20,508 nt of DNA, taken from contig CAYJPM010000016.1 in the NCBI GenBank assembly GCA_964372145.1, positions 1-20,508 of the forward strand, in the 5' to 3' direction. Numbering within the stretch: the stretch's first letter is position 1; every line of letters starts with the position of its first letter. Both the position numbers and the translations under genes were made by a program. The notes below the pieces were generated by a model, which worked only from the letters and a program-made list of their open reading frames with translations, was not told the DNA's origin and did not search any database. This stretch comes from CAKOSP01 sp964372145. Lineage in GTDB: Bacteria > Bacillota_I > Bacilli_A > RF39 > UBA660. Of this stretch, positions 19,795-20,508 are shown in pieces.

Positions 19795-20451
19795 TTAACT
19801 TAATTCTACATTATAGTTATATTTAACAACTTCATTATCTATATCAACAATAGAATTATCATCTATTACCCATAAATTATCAGAATCAACATATACTTTT
19901 ACCGTCACCATTACTGGATCAAAATAACCTAAATTAGACATGTTATCTTCAAACAATTTTATTATTTCAGTATTCCAATTTGTAAGTAATTCATCTAATT
20001 GTGCATCAGTAGATGCATCCATTTTAGCTATCAAAGCATCTTCAACTACTTTAATTATATTAATTGGAGTAATTTTCATTTCTACTTCAATTAAATTTTC
20101 ATTTACTTCATTCAGTTCTTTTATTTCATATTTAGTTTTAGAATATACTTCATCAATTAATTCTAACATCTTAGTTTCTTCTTCAGCAGTTACATACTCA
20201 AGTTCAAAAAAATCTATAAAGTATCCCATTTCTATTTCAATACTTTCTTGATAATCAGCATCGGCTTCCTCTTTTGTAACATTAGTAGTTTCTATATATA
20301 ACTCTGAATCATTTAAATAAGTTAAATTCATATAACCTTCAGTATATTTCTTAACAAAATCAACGCTACTACCACCTAACATAGTACTAGCATAATAAAT
20401 ACCAGCTACTACTAATACTGTACCAACTGCTCCCATTATTTTATTTTTCAT
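19795..20451 (-). CDS. Membrane-anchored extracytoplasmic hypothetical protein
   Basis: Protein of 218 residues. A short basic N-terminus (MKNKIMG) leads to a hydrophobic anchor at about 6-25 (MGAVGTVLVVAGIYYASTML) with no lipobox Cys. It is probably an uncleaved signal anchor with the rest outside. The mature region is acidic and alternates helices and strands: KYTEGYMNLTYLNDSELYIE, KYEIKELNEVNENLIEVEMKITPIN, FDPVMVTVKVYVDSDNLWVIDD. This resembles DUF5105/NTF2-like lipoprotein domains of Firmicutes, with a helix-rich start and a strand-rich end closing on W-V-I-D-D; the likeness is weak. AAGGAG stands seven bases before the ATG at 20451. It is the first gene of the likely two-gene operon. 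Confidence 0.65.
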   Translation of the reverse strand: MKNKIMGAVGTVLVVAGIYYASTMLGGSSVDFVKKYTEGYMNLTYLNDSELYIETTNVTKEEADADYQESIEIEMGYFIDFFELEYVTAEEETKMLELIDEVYSKTKYEIKELNEVNENLIEVEMKITPINIIKVVEDALIAKMDASTDAQLDELLTNWNTEIIKLFEDNMSNLGYFDPVMVTVKVYVDSDNLWVIDDNSIVDIDNEVVKYNYNVELS

Positions 20452-20471
20452 AACAACACTCCTTCAAATCA

Positions 20472-20500
20472 ATTATATTATATTAATAAATATTATTCAA
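20472..20500 (-). promoter_or_regulatory. Sigma-A promoter of the terminal two-gene operon
   Basis: TTGAAT (20500-20495), 17 bp, TATAAT (20477-20472) on the minus strand, about 20 bases before the start at 20451. A second TATAAT directly upstream is too close to the -35. Confidence 0.7.
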
Positions 20501-20508
20501 CAAAAAAA

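Noticed and set aside
1..20508. CRISPR array, toxin-antitoxin pair, transposase or tRNA genes
   Set aside because: No regularly spaced repeats, no recognisable toxin/antitoxin or transposase motifs, and no cloverleaf or CCA-end structure was found on reading both strands.

Overview
The window comes from a very A+T-rich (roughly a quarter G+C by eye) Gram-positive, probably an uncultured gut member of the Bacilli/Erysipelotrichia-Mollicutes-like part of the Firmicutes. Evidence: strong AGGAGG or AGGTGAT ribosome sites, sigma-A promoters with 17-bp spacers, a T-box leader, and RNase J, RodA/FtsW, SpoVS and CotY/CotZ family genes. TGA is used as a stop (2708-2710, 16371-16373), which argues for the standard bacterial code and against a Mycoplasma-type code. 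Two sporulation-associated genes (a CotY/CotZ-like coat protein and spoVS) suggest an endospore former or a recent descendant of one. No tRNA, rRNA, insertion sequence, prophage or CRISPR array was seen.

Layout. 1-185: two tandem terminator hairpins. 186-1202 (-): DUF362/ferredoxin protein, divergent from a membrane-bound XRE regulator (1340-2710). 2799-2990: small zinc-ribbon protein. 3015-4901 (-): surface-anchored propeller-like protein. 5016-5450 (-): Cys-rich spore coat protein with a sigma-K-like promoter. 5555-6262: zinc-ribbon membrane protein and a membrane-tethered orphan PTS EIIB domain. 6274-6564 (-): small hypothetical. 6623-7681: SEDS-family (RodA/FtsW/SpoVE) glycan polymerase. 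7678-7908 (-): Tyr/Pro-rich small protein. 7956-10016 (-): T-box leader, HAD phosphatase and tyrS as one operon. 10020-11657 (-): degenerate RNase J2-like protein. 11735-12491 (-): membrane-anchored protein interrupted by a 10-N assembly gap. 12564-13562: acidic hypothetical. 13569-14336 (-): short SSB and an XRE repressor around a perfect palindrome. 14472-15209: tail-anchored hypothetical. 15222-16010 (-): Lys-rich membrane protein. 16072-17627 (-): SDF-family symporter and spoVS. 17744-19216: Sel1-repeat protein. 19289-20451 (-): duplicated-domain protein and a membrane-anchored protein as a two-gene operon.

The genome is compact. Several stop codons lie inside the terminator hairpins, convergent genes share terminators, and almost every gene has its own recognisable promoter. 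The points most worth a second look are: an abbreviated tyrosyl T-box that may also terminate the upstream RNase J transcript; loss of several metal ligands in that RNase J; an SDF transporter with a rewritten NMDGT motif; an orphan EIIB whose cysteine is displaced; a coat-like gene whose promoter sits in the loop of the preceding terminator; and candidate operators at 1254-1302, 13987-14005 and 17681-17719. I see no clear multi-gene defence or mobile system.
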